From positions 1 through 31,111 of the IMG/VR virus record IMGVR_UViG_3300034418_001534: 31,111 nucleotides of DNA. One strand, 5' to 3'. The notes below the pieces were generated by a model. That model was given only the letters and a program-made list of their open reading frames with translations. It searched no databases and was not told the DNA's origin. Below are positions 13,619-21,079 of the stretch, one piece after another; within the stretch, counting starts at the first letter, position 1; the number at the start of each line of letters is the position of its first letter. Both the position numbers and the translations under genes were made by a program. The stretch comes from a virus.

Positions 13619-14514
13619 AAGAACTACACCTCGAACGTAACGAGATTGATGTTGCTAAGTTCAAGAAACGAACAGCAAAACGCTCTGATGTAAGCCAAGT
13701 AATCAAAGAAGATGTAATCATCTACTGCGATAACGAACCGGTCATACTATACAAGAAGCTCAATACAGATACCTCAGCGCTTCGTTGGGCTGTTAAAAAT
13801 ATCGGCTATTCCACCGGTAAGCGTTCGAGAGGATTGGTCTCTACAAGCGCTATATTTGGTTACTCGCCACGAATAGCAATGAGGCACGACTACTGTACCG
13901 TAACGGCTATGGCTATAAACGAGAAGAAGCAACATTATGTTATCACACAATTTGCAAAGGAGCTCGTAGGATATTACAAAGAACACTTTCCCGAGAGATA
14001 CGAGTTCCATACCAAGCTCGTAGAAGAACGAGTGATGCAAGATTGGACTATCGGAGGAAGTCCGTTTACATCGGGTATCGTAAACAAGAACAATCAACTC
14101 AAGTACCACTACGATGCCGGTAACTTCAAAGGTGTGCTATCCAATATGGTTGTATTCAAGAAAGATGTGTCGGGAGGGTATCTTGTAATACCCGAGTTCG
14201 ACCTTGCACTCGAAGTAGCAGACGAGACCGTAACAATCTTCAACGGACAAGATATTCTACACGGAGTAAGCACAATAGAATACGACAACGAACACGCATA
14301 TAGATATTCTGCCGTATATTACTCACTCGAACAAATGTGGAAGTGTGAACCTCTCGATGATGAGATAGCAAGAATCCGTAAAATAAAAACCGAGAGAGAA
14401 CATAAACGTCTCGATGAGGAACACTTAGATACGCTTAGAATAAGAAAGGAAGAACTACAAGGTGCGAGTATCAACGAGCTACTGAAGAACAAGAAGAAGA
14501 ATGACAAAAACTGA
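13615..14514 (+). CDS. TET/JBP-family 2-oxoglutarate/Fe(II) dioxygenase
   Basis: The 299-residue protein carries the double-stranded beta-helix signature. YHYDAGN holds the His165-x-Asp167 iron pair with Asn170. VSGGYLVIPEF follows, then IFNGQDILHGV with the third iron ligand His216, and YRYSAVYY with Arg230 for the 2-oxoglutarate carboxylate. The HxD...N spacing and GGxLVxPE...LHGV pattern is that of the TET/JBP group, which oxidises 5-methylcytosine or thymine in DNA to hydroxymethyl forms. An N-terminal ~90 residues and a charged C-terminal helix (~245-299) flank the core. It sits with two glycosyltransferases and a ParB-like protein. No cytosine methyltransferase is seen in the window, so thymine (JBP-like) or host-made 5mC are both possible substrates. 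Confidence 0.82.
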   Translation: MKELHLERNEIDVAKFKKRTAKRSDVSQVIKEDVIIYCDNEPVILYKKLNTDTSALRWAVKNIGYSTGKRSRGLVSTSAIFGYSPRIAMRHDYCTVTAMAINEKKQHYVITQFAKELVGYYKEHFPERYEFHTKLVEERVMQDWTIGGSPFTSGIVNKNNQLKYHYDAGNFKGVLSNMVVFKKDVSGGYLVIPEFDLALEVADETVTIFNGQDILHGVSTIEYDNEHAYRYSAVYYSLEQMWKCEPLDDEIARIRKIKTEREHKRLDEEHLDTLRIRKEELQGASINELLKNKKKNDKN

Positions 14515-14848
14515 CACAACTAAAAAGGCAATGCTTCAAGCACTTGAGAAAAGTTTAGGTGTTGTTACAACGGCTTGTAAAAGCGTAGGTATCTCAAGAG
14601 AAACACACTACAAATGGCTTCGTGAGGACGAGTCCTACAAGGAGTCGGTAGATGACCTTGTGAATGTAGCTTTGGACTTTGCAGAAACACAACTGCACAA
14701 ACAAATCAGCAAAGGGAATCCCACGTCTACGATATTCTATCTCAAGACCAAAGGCAAGAACAGAGGATATATCGAGCGACAAGAGATACAGCACGATGGC
14801 GGAGAGGGATTGCGTATAGAGATTATAGATGGCAACGCTTCAGACTAA
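14501..14848 (+). CDS. Terminase small subunit
   Basis: A 115-residue protein with an N-terminal helix-turn-helix (~11-45: LEKSLGVVTTACKSVGISRETHYKWLRED), typical of small terminases that recognise the packaging site. A helical oligomerisation region (DLVNVALDFAETQLHKQISK) follows, then STIFYLKTKGKNRGYIER, a stretch common in this family. It lies directly upstream of, and overlaps by 20 bases, the large subunit gene. Confidence 0.88.
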   Translation: MTKTDTTKKAMLQALEKSLGVVTTACKSVGISRETHYKWLREDESYKESVDDLVNVALDFAETQLHKQISKGNPTSTIFYLKTKGKNRGYIERQEIQHDGGEGLRIEIIDGNASD

Positions 14849-15992
14849 TGTAGTATTTAGACATCTCCAAAATAGCGATAGCAGAATTGTTATAGAGCAA
14901 GGAGGTACACGTTCCGGCAAGACGTACAATATCCTTATATGGATTCTCACCTATTGTCTTGCTCCCGAGAACACCGGTCAAATCATTACTATATGCCGTA
15001 AAACCTTTCCGGCTGTTCGGGCAACAGTTATGAGGGACTTCTTTGAGATAATAGAACGTGCCGGTGTCTATGACCCGGAGACTCACAACAAGAGTAGCAA
15101 TGAGTATAGGCTTGGCGGTAATATGATTGAGTTCATATCGCTCGACCAACCTCAAAAGGTACGTGGTAGAAAGCGTAACTTACTTTACTTGAACGAAGCT
15201 AACGAAGTAGACTTTGAGTCGTGGCAGCAGCTTATTATGAGAACATCGGGTAAGGTTATCATTGACTACAATCCGTCTATGGAATACCATTGGATATACG
15301 ACAAGGTAATACCAAGAGATGATGCTGAGTTCTACAAGACAACATACCTTGATAATCCGTTCCTATCCAAGACGCTTATAGATGAGATTGAAAGACTCAA
15401 GCAAACCGATGAGCAGTATTGGCAGATATATGGTCTTGGTGAGCGTGGTCAAAGCAAGGCAATCATATTCCAACACAACGAGGTAGAGATGATACCCGAA
15501 GGAGCATCACTCATCTCAGCGGGTATGGACTTTGGATTTACCAATGACCCTACGACACTTGTACTTGCATATCGTAAGGACTTAGACTTGTACTTCGAGG
15601 AGCTTGTGTATCAGACCGGTTTGACAAACCGAGATATACACCATAAGCTAAGGACGATTGGCTTTGACAAGAGGACTGAGATATTTGCAGATAGTGCTGA
15701 ACCCAAGAGTATCAAGGAGCTTCAGTTGTTTGGTTGGAATATCAAGCCAACAGCCAAAGGAAGGGATTCAGTAATGGCGGGTATTGATATGCTCAAGCGA
15801 TATAGACTTAATGTAACTAAATCAAGTATTAACTTGATTAAGGAGCTAAGAAATTATAAATTCGTAGAGGACATAAATGGTAGAGTTTTGAATAAACCTA
15901 TTGACGAGAACAACCACGCTATTGATGCAGTACGATACGCAACATACAACCGACTCAGCAGACCTAACTACGGAAGGTACGCTGTAAGATAA
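14829..15992 (+). CDS. Terminase large subunit
   Basis: The packaging ATPase/nuclease, 387 residues. Walker A is GGTRSGKT (25-32), followed by a Q-rich motif and CRKTFPAVRATV. Walker B is LLYLNEANE, and IIDYNPS is the coupling motif. The RNase H-like nuclease domain begins at GMDFGFTNDPTT (first catalytic Asp), continues with IFADSAEP (second Asp) and ends at NHAIDAVRY (third Asp). All expected residues are present and the length is usual for this group (Terminase_3/6-like). It translocates DNA into proheads through the portal. Confidence 0.95.
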   Translation: MATLQTNVVFRHLQNSDSRIVIEQGGTRSGKTYNILIWILTYCLAPENTGQIITICRKTFPAVRATVMRDFFEIIERAGVYDPETHNKSSNEYRLGGNMIEFISLDQPQKVRGRKRNLLYLNEANEVDFESWQQLIMRTSGKVIIDYNPSMEYHWIYDKVIPRDDAEFYKTTYLDNPFLSKTLIDEIERLKQTDEQYWQIYGLGERGQSKAIIFQHNEVEMIPEGASLISAGMDFGFTNDPTTLVLAYRKDLDLYFEELVYQTGLTNRDIHHKLRTIGFDKRTEIFADSAEPKSIKELQLFGWNIKPTAKGRDSVMAGIDMLKRYRLNVTKSSINLIKELRNYKFVEDINGRVLNKPIDENNHAIDAVRYATYNRLSRPNYGRYAVR

Positions 15993-16007
15993 ATCAGTTA
16001 CTTGGAT

Positions 16008-16673
16008 ATGAAGGTAGACATCATTGTACCGGAAGGACTAAACGAGATTACTCTCGAGCAGTATCAGAAGTTTCTTGCTCTAAAAAGTGAGGACGATATC
16101 TTCTTGACACAAAAGTGTGTTGAGATATTCTGCAACGTGCCGTTGCTTATTGTAGACCGTATGCCATACAACAAGGTAAATAGCCTTGCTAAGCGTGTAT
16201 TTAATTACTTCGGAGGGAAGCCTTCGCTAAAAAAACAAACGACTCTTAGAAAGCGTTTATTTGGCTTCATACCGAACTTAGAACAAATAAGCCTTGGGGA
16301 ATACGTAGACCTTGACAACAACATAACGGATTGGCAGAATATGCACCGAGCTATAGCTGTGCTGTATCGACCGATAGTCTCAGAAGCAAGAGAGCTATAT
16401 GAGATAGAAGAATATGACGGCACTGATAAGTATGCCGACTATATGAAGGAGGTTACAATGGACGTGGTATTGGGAGCGTTGGTTTTTTTTTATCATTTAG
16501 GAACGGACTTAGCGACAGCTATGATGGACTATTTGGAGGAGGAGAGCAAGACCTTAGCGCACAAGCAAACTTCGGAAGAAAGTGGGGTTGGTATAGCAGC
16601 TTCTATCAACTCTCTCAAGGAGACGTTACAAGATTTGAAGCAGTTAGCCGACTTCCCTTACATACCGCATTGA
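16008..16673 (+). CDS. Probable tail assembly chaperone, zero-frame product (221 aa)
   Basis: The start is taken at ATG 16008 (MKVDIIVPEGLNEITLEQYQ); a TTG two codons earlier is less likely. The N-terminal ~150 residues are helical with no membrane segment. At 16484-16490 the zero frame reads T TTT TTT (VFF), a canonical slippery heptamer. Without slippage the protein ends in a helical YLEEESKTLAHKQTSEES region and stops at 16673. A -1 shift gives a longer protein ending at 16732. Dual-frame expression, small size and location among tail genes fit tail assembly chaperones of the lambda G/GT kind, although the gene lies upstream of the neck genes rather than right before the tape measure. Confidence 0.6.
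   Translation: MKVDIIVPEGLNEITLEQYQKFLALKSEDDIFLTQKCVEIFCNVPLLIVDRMPYNKVNSLAKRVFNYFGGKPSLKKQTTLRKRLFGFIPNLEQISLGEYVDLDNNITDWQNMHRAIAVLYRPIVSEARELYEIEEYDGTDKYADYMKEVTMDVVLGALVFFYHLGTDLATAMMDYLEEESKTLAHKQTSEESGVGIAASINSLKETLQDLKQLADFPYIPH
16484..16490 (+). other. Slippery site T TTT TTT for -1 frameshift
   Basis: A run of nine T (16483-16491) contains the heptamer T TTT TTT in the correct zero-frame phase (..GTT TTT TTT TAT). U UUU UUU is one of the most efficient known -1 slippery sequences. The -1 frame is open without interruption from here to TGA at 16730-16732. I did not fold the downstream RNA. Confidence 0.75.
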
Positions 16674-16732
16674 TGTATTTGGAGTTCGAAAAAGAGAAAA
16701 CGGATATAGAACGTAAGTTACTTAAAGTATGA
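16490..16732 (+). CDS. -1 frame extension of the 16008 gene (80 codons)
   Basis: Reading from 16490 in the -1 frame gives 80 codons, including KWGWYSSFYQLSQGDVTRF and LPLHTALMYLEFEKEKTD. This is protein-like sequence that I recall from the C-termini of Bacteroidota phage tail proteins. With the first 161 residues of the 16008 gene it makes a ~241-residue fusion. The stop TGA overlaps the next gene's ATG as ATGA, the junction used by real genes throughout this genome. A 19-codon ATG-started frame (16673-16732) is the end of the same frame and need not be separate. Sequencing error in the T-run is the rival explanation. Confidence 0.72.
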   Translation, partial: LSFRNGLSDSYDGLFGGGEQDLSAQANFGRKWGWYSSFYQLSQGDVTRFEAVSRLPLHTALMYLEFEKEKTDIERKLLKV

Positions 16733-17193
16733 GAGGATACTACGACATATTAGAAAAGCTACGCACAACGCTCGAGTCAAACGAGAGCATCAACACAGTA
16801 ACGGAAGGAGACTTACTTGATGTGGACTTAGCCAAGCAGACAATCTTTCCATTGGCTCATATCGTGATTCAGAACGTAACGTTCCAAGAGCATACTATGA
16901 CGTTCAATATGAACATACTATTTATGGACGTAGTGGACTTCAACAAGGACGAGCCTAAAGCGGGCATACCATTCCGAGGTAACGACAACGAGCAAGATGT
17001 GTTGAACACAATGCTCGCAGTAGCCAATAGAATGTGGAGTGTGCTATCAAGAGGTGGTTTATTCCAAGACAAGTTTCAGATAGAAGGCAGTCCTTCTTGT
17101 GAGCCATTCGTAGAAAGGTTTGATAACCAAGTAGCCGGTTGGGATATGACTTTGAATATCTCAATACCGAACACCGACATATCAGCTTGTTAG
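16729..17193 (+). CDS. Neck / tail terminator-like protein (154 aa)
   Basis: The protein is mixed alpha/beta: an N-terminal helix (MRGYYDILEKLRTTLESNES), then a strand-rich core (FPLAHIVIQNVTFQEHTMTFNMNILFMD). The helix-strand layout and size (~150 residues) agree with tail terminator or completion proteins that cap the tail tube. The next gene resembles the HK97 gp10 family, and these two usually sit together. ATGA coupling joins it to the frameshifted upstream reading frame. Assigned mainly from context. Confidence 0.6.
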   Translation: MRGYYDILEKLRTTLESNESINTVTEGDLLDVDLAKQTIFPLAHIVIQNVTFQEHTMTFNMNILFMDVVDFNKDEPKAGIPFRGNDNEQDVLNTMLAVANRMWSVLSRGGLFQDKFQIEGSPSCEPFVERFDNQVAGWDMTLNISIPNTDISAC

Positions 17194-17194
17194 T

Positions 17195-17722
17195 GTGGGA
17201 CTGTTCAAGACCACATACCTCAAGGAGACGTTTGAGAGCTTCGGTAAGTACGTTGTACAACAAAGCCGAAGCAACCTAACCAAAAAGAAAAAGAACGTCT
17301 CTAAGACGCTCTATGATAGTTTGGGTTACGACTTCCGAGCAAGTGGCTCGGGTGCATCGTTTAGCTTTGTGTTCGAGATGGAGGACTACGGAGAGTTCCA
17401 AGACAAAGGTGTGAGTGGTATCAAGAAGAAGTACAATACGCCATACAGCTACAAGAACAAGATGCCACCTCGAGGTCCTATTGATAAGTGGGTTGTTCGC
17501 AAAGGTCTCAAGGGAGTGCGAGATGAGCAAGGTAGATTCGTATCTCGTAAGAGTCTAAGCTATTTAATACAAAGACATCTGTACTACAATGGCATCAAAC
17601 CAAGTTACTTCTTTACAAGGGCATTCAAGTTGGGCTTTCAGAAGCTACCTTCTGACATACGAACAGCATTCAAACTTGATGTCGAAGAATTTATGAAGTT
17701 CACACTAAAAAGTATATTCTAA
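17195..17722 (+). CDS. HK97 gp10-like neck protein (175 aa), GTG start
   Basis: It starts with GTG one base after the previous TAG. The protein is very basic and has the gp10-like pattern of an N-terminal helix, a central YGEFQDKGVSGIKKKY segment around residue 70, and a C-terminal helix after PSYFFTRAF. HK97 gp10 family proteins lie at the head-tail junction. A short stretch, RKGLKGVRDEQGRF, recalls the linker seen in these proteins. Ends in TAATG with the next gene. Confidence 0.62.
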   Translation: MGLFKTTYLKETFESFGKYVVQQSRSNLTKKKKNVSKTLYDSLGYDFRASGSGASFSFVFEMEDYGEFQDKGVSGIKKKYNTPYSYKNKMPPRGPIDKWVVRKGLKGVRDEQGRFVSRKSLSYLIQRHLYYNGIKPSYFFTRAFKLGFQKLPSDIRTAFKLDVEEFMKFTLKSIF

Positions 17723-18924
17723 TGCCAAGCATTATTGCACCTTCAACACTTTCAGTCGCAAGAAGCCCGATATTCGTTACCGTTGCCGGAGCAGTAAACG
17801 AGATTCAGTCTATTGTGGACTGCACAATAAAGGTTTTTATATGGAGTGGTTCTTACTCAAGCCGTCCTACCAATCCCGACTACACGCTGTTCAGAGATAA
17901 GTTTGTTTCTAACGCAGAGGAAGTTGGGTTTGACATAGCACCTTTGGTTCGTGAAGAACTTGGTGGTGTTTTTGACACCAACATTACAAGAAACTCACCA
18001 ACATCAGAACAAAACAACAACGTTGTTTGGGTAGATGTAGATTATATAATTAACTACTATTCAGTATCAGCACCAACAGTTATAACTAACGCTACGGGAA
18101 GCTCAAGCACTTTTCCGGTTTCAGAAGGATACTATGGATACGAGCAAGACTTAGATTCAGCAGTTATCATAGCGGGTTTTTTGAACAACGCAACAACAAT
18201 ACATACCAAAACAAGTGGTAATGAAATGGTTTCTTTGTGGCTTGGTTCTTACGGAGCTGAAACGATAGATAGTGTTAGGTACAAGGTAGGTGGTGTAACA
18301 AAGCATACTTTTGATATTACAAGTTATCAAGCTAATGTTCAGCCGGAGAATCAAATTACTCGTATTCCTATCGGAGATACCGGCTTGAATAATTGGCTAA
18401 CAAGCGATGGCTATACCGGAGCATCTTCAGATAGACCTATCAATCAAGATACTTATCAAATTGTACTTGTTGATGACGGCTCAAATGAGGTAGCAACACT
18501 CAACGTAGTGAAAGAGTGTGAGCCTAAGTACACAATACAGACAATACGCTTCTTAAACAAATATGGAACTTGGGAGTTCTTGAACTTTTTCAAGCGTAGT
18601 GATGATGACTTTGAGGTGCAACACGAACAATATCGCAAGGGTAACTTGACCATAAGCAGAAGCGGAGTCTCTCACGATACTGACCTTGAGCAATACAAAC
18701 GTATCAACACAAATGGTAAACTAAAGATTACCTTGAACACCGGTTGGGTAGATGAGAGCAACAGCGATACTATCAAAGACCTTATGATGAGCGAGAGAGT
18801 TATGTTGGACACTTCTCCGGTCAATGTTATAAGTGGCTCAATGAGGCTACAAAAGTCTATTAACGACAAGATGATTAACTACACGATTGAGGTAGAACAA
18901 GCATTCGACACAAGGTATGTATAG
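17722..18924 (+). CDS. Tail structural protein (400 aa)
   Basis: A beta-rich virion-type protein (PSIIAPSTLSVARSPIFVTV) containing VKECEPKYTIQTIRFLNKYGTWEFLNF (~270-296). The CxPKYTxxxIxFxNxxGxW element is frequent in tail proteins of Bacteroidota phages. It overlaps the next tail gene by 8 bases. The exact place in the tail (distal tail or baseplate) cannot be told. Confidence 0.68.
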   Translation: MPSIIAPSTLSVARSPIFVTVAGAVNEIQSIVDCTIKVFIWSGSYSSRPTNPDYTLFRDKFVSNAEEVGFDIAPLVREELGGVFDTNITRNSPTSEQNNNVVWVDVDYIINYYSVSAPTVITNATGSSSTFPVSEGYYGYEQDLDSAVIIAGFLNNATTIHTKTSGNEMVSLWLGSYGAETIDSVRYKVGGVTKHTFDITSYQANVQPENQITRIPIGDTGLNNWLTSDGYTGASSDRPINQDTYQIVLVDDGSNEVATLNVVKECEPKYTIQTIRFLNKYGTWEFLNFFKRSDDDFEVQHEQYRKGNLTISRSGVSHDTDLEQYKRINTNGKLKITLNTGWVDESNSDTIKDLMMSERVMLDTSPVNVISGSMRLQKSINDKMINYTIEVEQAFDTRYV

Positions 18925-20938
18925 AGTAGAGCTTTACATTGATGGTGTATTAGCGGATATGTTTGGTGATGAGTCAATAGAAATGACTCTAACCACTCAA
19001 AACGTAAAAGATATATCCAAGAACTTTGGAGACTATACTAACGGATTTACGTTACCGGCATCACCTAAGAACAACGGCATATTCAAGCACTACTACAATG
19101 TTGATTTGTTAGGTGGCTTTGATGCCAACCTAAGAGTCGATGCTTTCATAGAGATAAACAACAATTTATTTCGTCAAGGCGTATTAGAGCTTGAGGAGGT
19201 TCAACTAAAGAACAACGAGCCCACTGCCTACTCCGTAACCTTTTACAGCAACACAACGTCCCTAAAGGACTTGTTTGGTGAAGATACGCTCAACGACCTT
19301 GACCTCTCAGCTCAAGACCATACTTACAACGACACGAATCTTATCAATGGGCTTGTTAATTATGTAGCCGGCACGGGAGATGCTGTAATCTACCCATTGA
19401 TATCACCGGTTCGTACTTGGTATTACAATAGTAGCGGAAGCGACCACGAACCCGAGAACATTTATTACCATTCCGGACACAACGAACACGGAGTATTCTT
19501 CTATGACCTCAAACCGGCAGTCAAACTGCAAAAGATTATAGATGCTATTGAGACCAAGTATGGTGTAACCTTTGATAGCGATTTCTTTGCAACGGCTGAC
19601 TTTGGTAAGTTGTTTATGTGGTGTCATAGGAGAGCCGGATATATGTTCAAAGACCAAGAGTTTGGGTTCACACCGACACCTATTCAGTTTACTTCAGCGA
19701 CAAATAGTAATTGGGATTTGTCAAGCCACAGCCTAACGATAGACAACACGAGTTGGACTAACGCTGCCGGACAACACATCATAGGTTACAGCTACGATAT
19801 CACATCAACCTCAGACTACAAGATACAAGCATTTGTAAACGGAGAGATGCGGACAAGCAGACCACATAGTGGTGATGTAACCGGTCAGTTTGTACGCTTG
19901 GGAGAGGTTCAGTTTGGAGATGTGATAGACTTTAGGATATCCGTTCCCGATGATTGGAACGGAAGTCCAATAACGATAAATACGATAGACTTAGACATTG
20001 ACTACTTTGATGGAACATACAAGACTATTGTTGATGTATCAAGGTCTACAAACCAATCTGTAACACGCAAAGTATTTATTGCCGACCAACTGCCCGAGCA
20101 AAAGATTACAGACTTCATAGGGAGTCTAATACGAGCCTTTAATTTGGCTATTTCAACCAAAGGAAATATGGCTTACTATGTTGAGCCGTTAGACGATTGG
20201 TATGCTGACGGAACAACACACGAAATATCTAAACACATAGACACGAGCTCAAGCTCGGTCAAAAAAACAGAATTATATCGAAGAATATCATTCAGCTATA
20301 ACGAAACGGAAGCAATTCTTGGAGAACAGTTTAGGTTGCAGAACGATATTGGCTATGGTGATTTACGAGCCGACTTCAACTATGACGGAGAGGACTTTGA
20401 TATTGAGGTTGGCTTCGACAATATGTTGTTTGAGAGACTCACCGACCAAACCGGTGGAGCATTGACAAGCATAGGAATAGGGAGAAGTGTAACAAGAGAG
20501 CTTGAGCCTTACATCGGCTCACCTTTTATCTTCTATCTTGCCGGTCAAGTTACCTCGGGAGAATCATTCGGCTACATTCCAAGTGGCAACAGCCCTACGG
20601 AAGTTGAGGTAACATCATATCACTTGCCGAGCAATGTAAATGCCCTCACAGCACCGGACGTTACCAAGACCTTGAATTTTGGAGGAGAGATTGACCCTTA
20701 CATTAGGGTAACATTTAATGAAGGTCTATACGATACGTATTGGAAAGATTATATAACAGATTTGTATGATGCGAGTCGTAGACTTTTTGTTATGAATGCA
20801 CGTTTGCCGTTGCATATAATGCTTAACTTGAAGAACAACGACAAGCTAACAATCAATGCAAGAGACTATATCATAAACAGCATAAAGATGAACCTCACTA
20901 CCGGTGAGGCATCACTCGAATTGCTCAACGATGTGTAA
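18917..20938 (+). CDS. Large tail protein, distal-tail/baseplate-like (673 aa)
   Basis: The protein begins MYRVELYIDGVLADMFGDESIEMTL and continues KDISKNFGDYTNGFTLPASP, a start common to large tail proteins of Bacteroidota phages. It then has several beta-sandwich-like stretches and a C-terminal region of mixed strands (NNDKLTINARDYIINSIKM). The position between a tail structural gene and the tape-measure gene, and the size, suggest a baseplate/distal tail component. Domain boundaries cannot be drawn by eye. Confidence 0.65.
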   Translation: MYRVELYIDGVLADMFGDESIEMTLTTQNVKDISKNFGDYTNGFTLPASPKNNGIFKHYYNVDLLGGFDANLRVDAFIEINNNLFRQGVLELEEVQLKNNEPTAYSVTFYSNTTSLKDLFGEDTLNDLDLSAQDHTYNDTNLINGLVNYVAGTGDAVIYPLISPVRTWYYNSSGSDHEPENIYYHSGHNEHGVFFYDLKPAVKLQKIIDAIETKYGVTFDSDFFATADFGKLFMWCHRRAGYMFKDQEFGFTPTPIQFTSATNSNWDLSSHSLTIDNTSWTNAAGQHIIGYSYDITSTSDYKIQAFVNGEMRTSRPHSGDVTGQFVRLGEVQFGDVIDFRISVPDDWNGSPITINTIDLDIDYFDGTYKTIVDVSRSTNQSVTRKVFIADQLPEQKITDFIGSLIRAFNLAISTKGNMAYYVEPLDDWYADGTTHEISKHIDTSSSSVKKTELYRRISFSYNETEAILGEQFRLQNDIGYGDLRADFNYDGEDFDIEVGFDNMLFERLTDQTGGALTSIGIGRSVTRELEPYIGSPFIFYLAGQVTSGESFGYIPSGNSPTEVEVTSYHLPSNVNALTAPDVTKTLNFGGEIDPYIRVTFNEGLYDTYWKDYITDLYDASRRLFVMNARLPLHIMLNLKNNDKLTINARDYIINSIKMNLTTGEASLELLNDV

Positions 20939-20941
20939 AAT

Positions 20942-21079
20942 ATGACCTACTTACGTTACTTGATAGAAGCACTTCCATACGTTGAGGCTAAAACGGAGAA
21001 CCTTGCCATTGCAAAGGGCAAGTACCAAGAGCCAAAGACTTGGACACAATACCTAAAAAAGCTAAAGAATGGCTATTAA
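20942..21079 (+). CDS. Small basic protein (45 aa) ahead of tape measure
   Basis: A 45-residue frame (MTYLRYLIEALPYVEAKTEN...) with a Lys-rich C-terminus (LKKLKNGY). It begins three bases after the previous gene and overlaps the tape-measure gene by 11 bases. It covers an otherwise empty interval, which supports it. Function unknown. Confidence 0.55.
   Translation: MTYLRYLIEALPYVEAKTENLAIAKGKYQEPKTWTQYLKKLKNGY

Noticed and set aside
16673-16732. Stand-alone 19-codon ATG-started gene
   Set aside because: It is in the same frame as, and the end of, the -1 frameshift extension beginning at the T-run, which explains it better.
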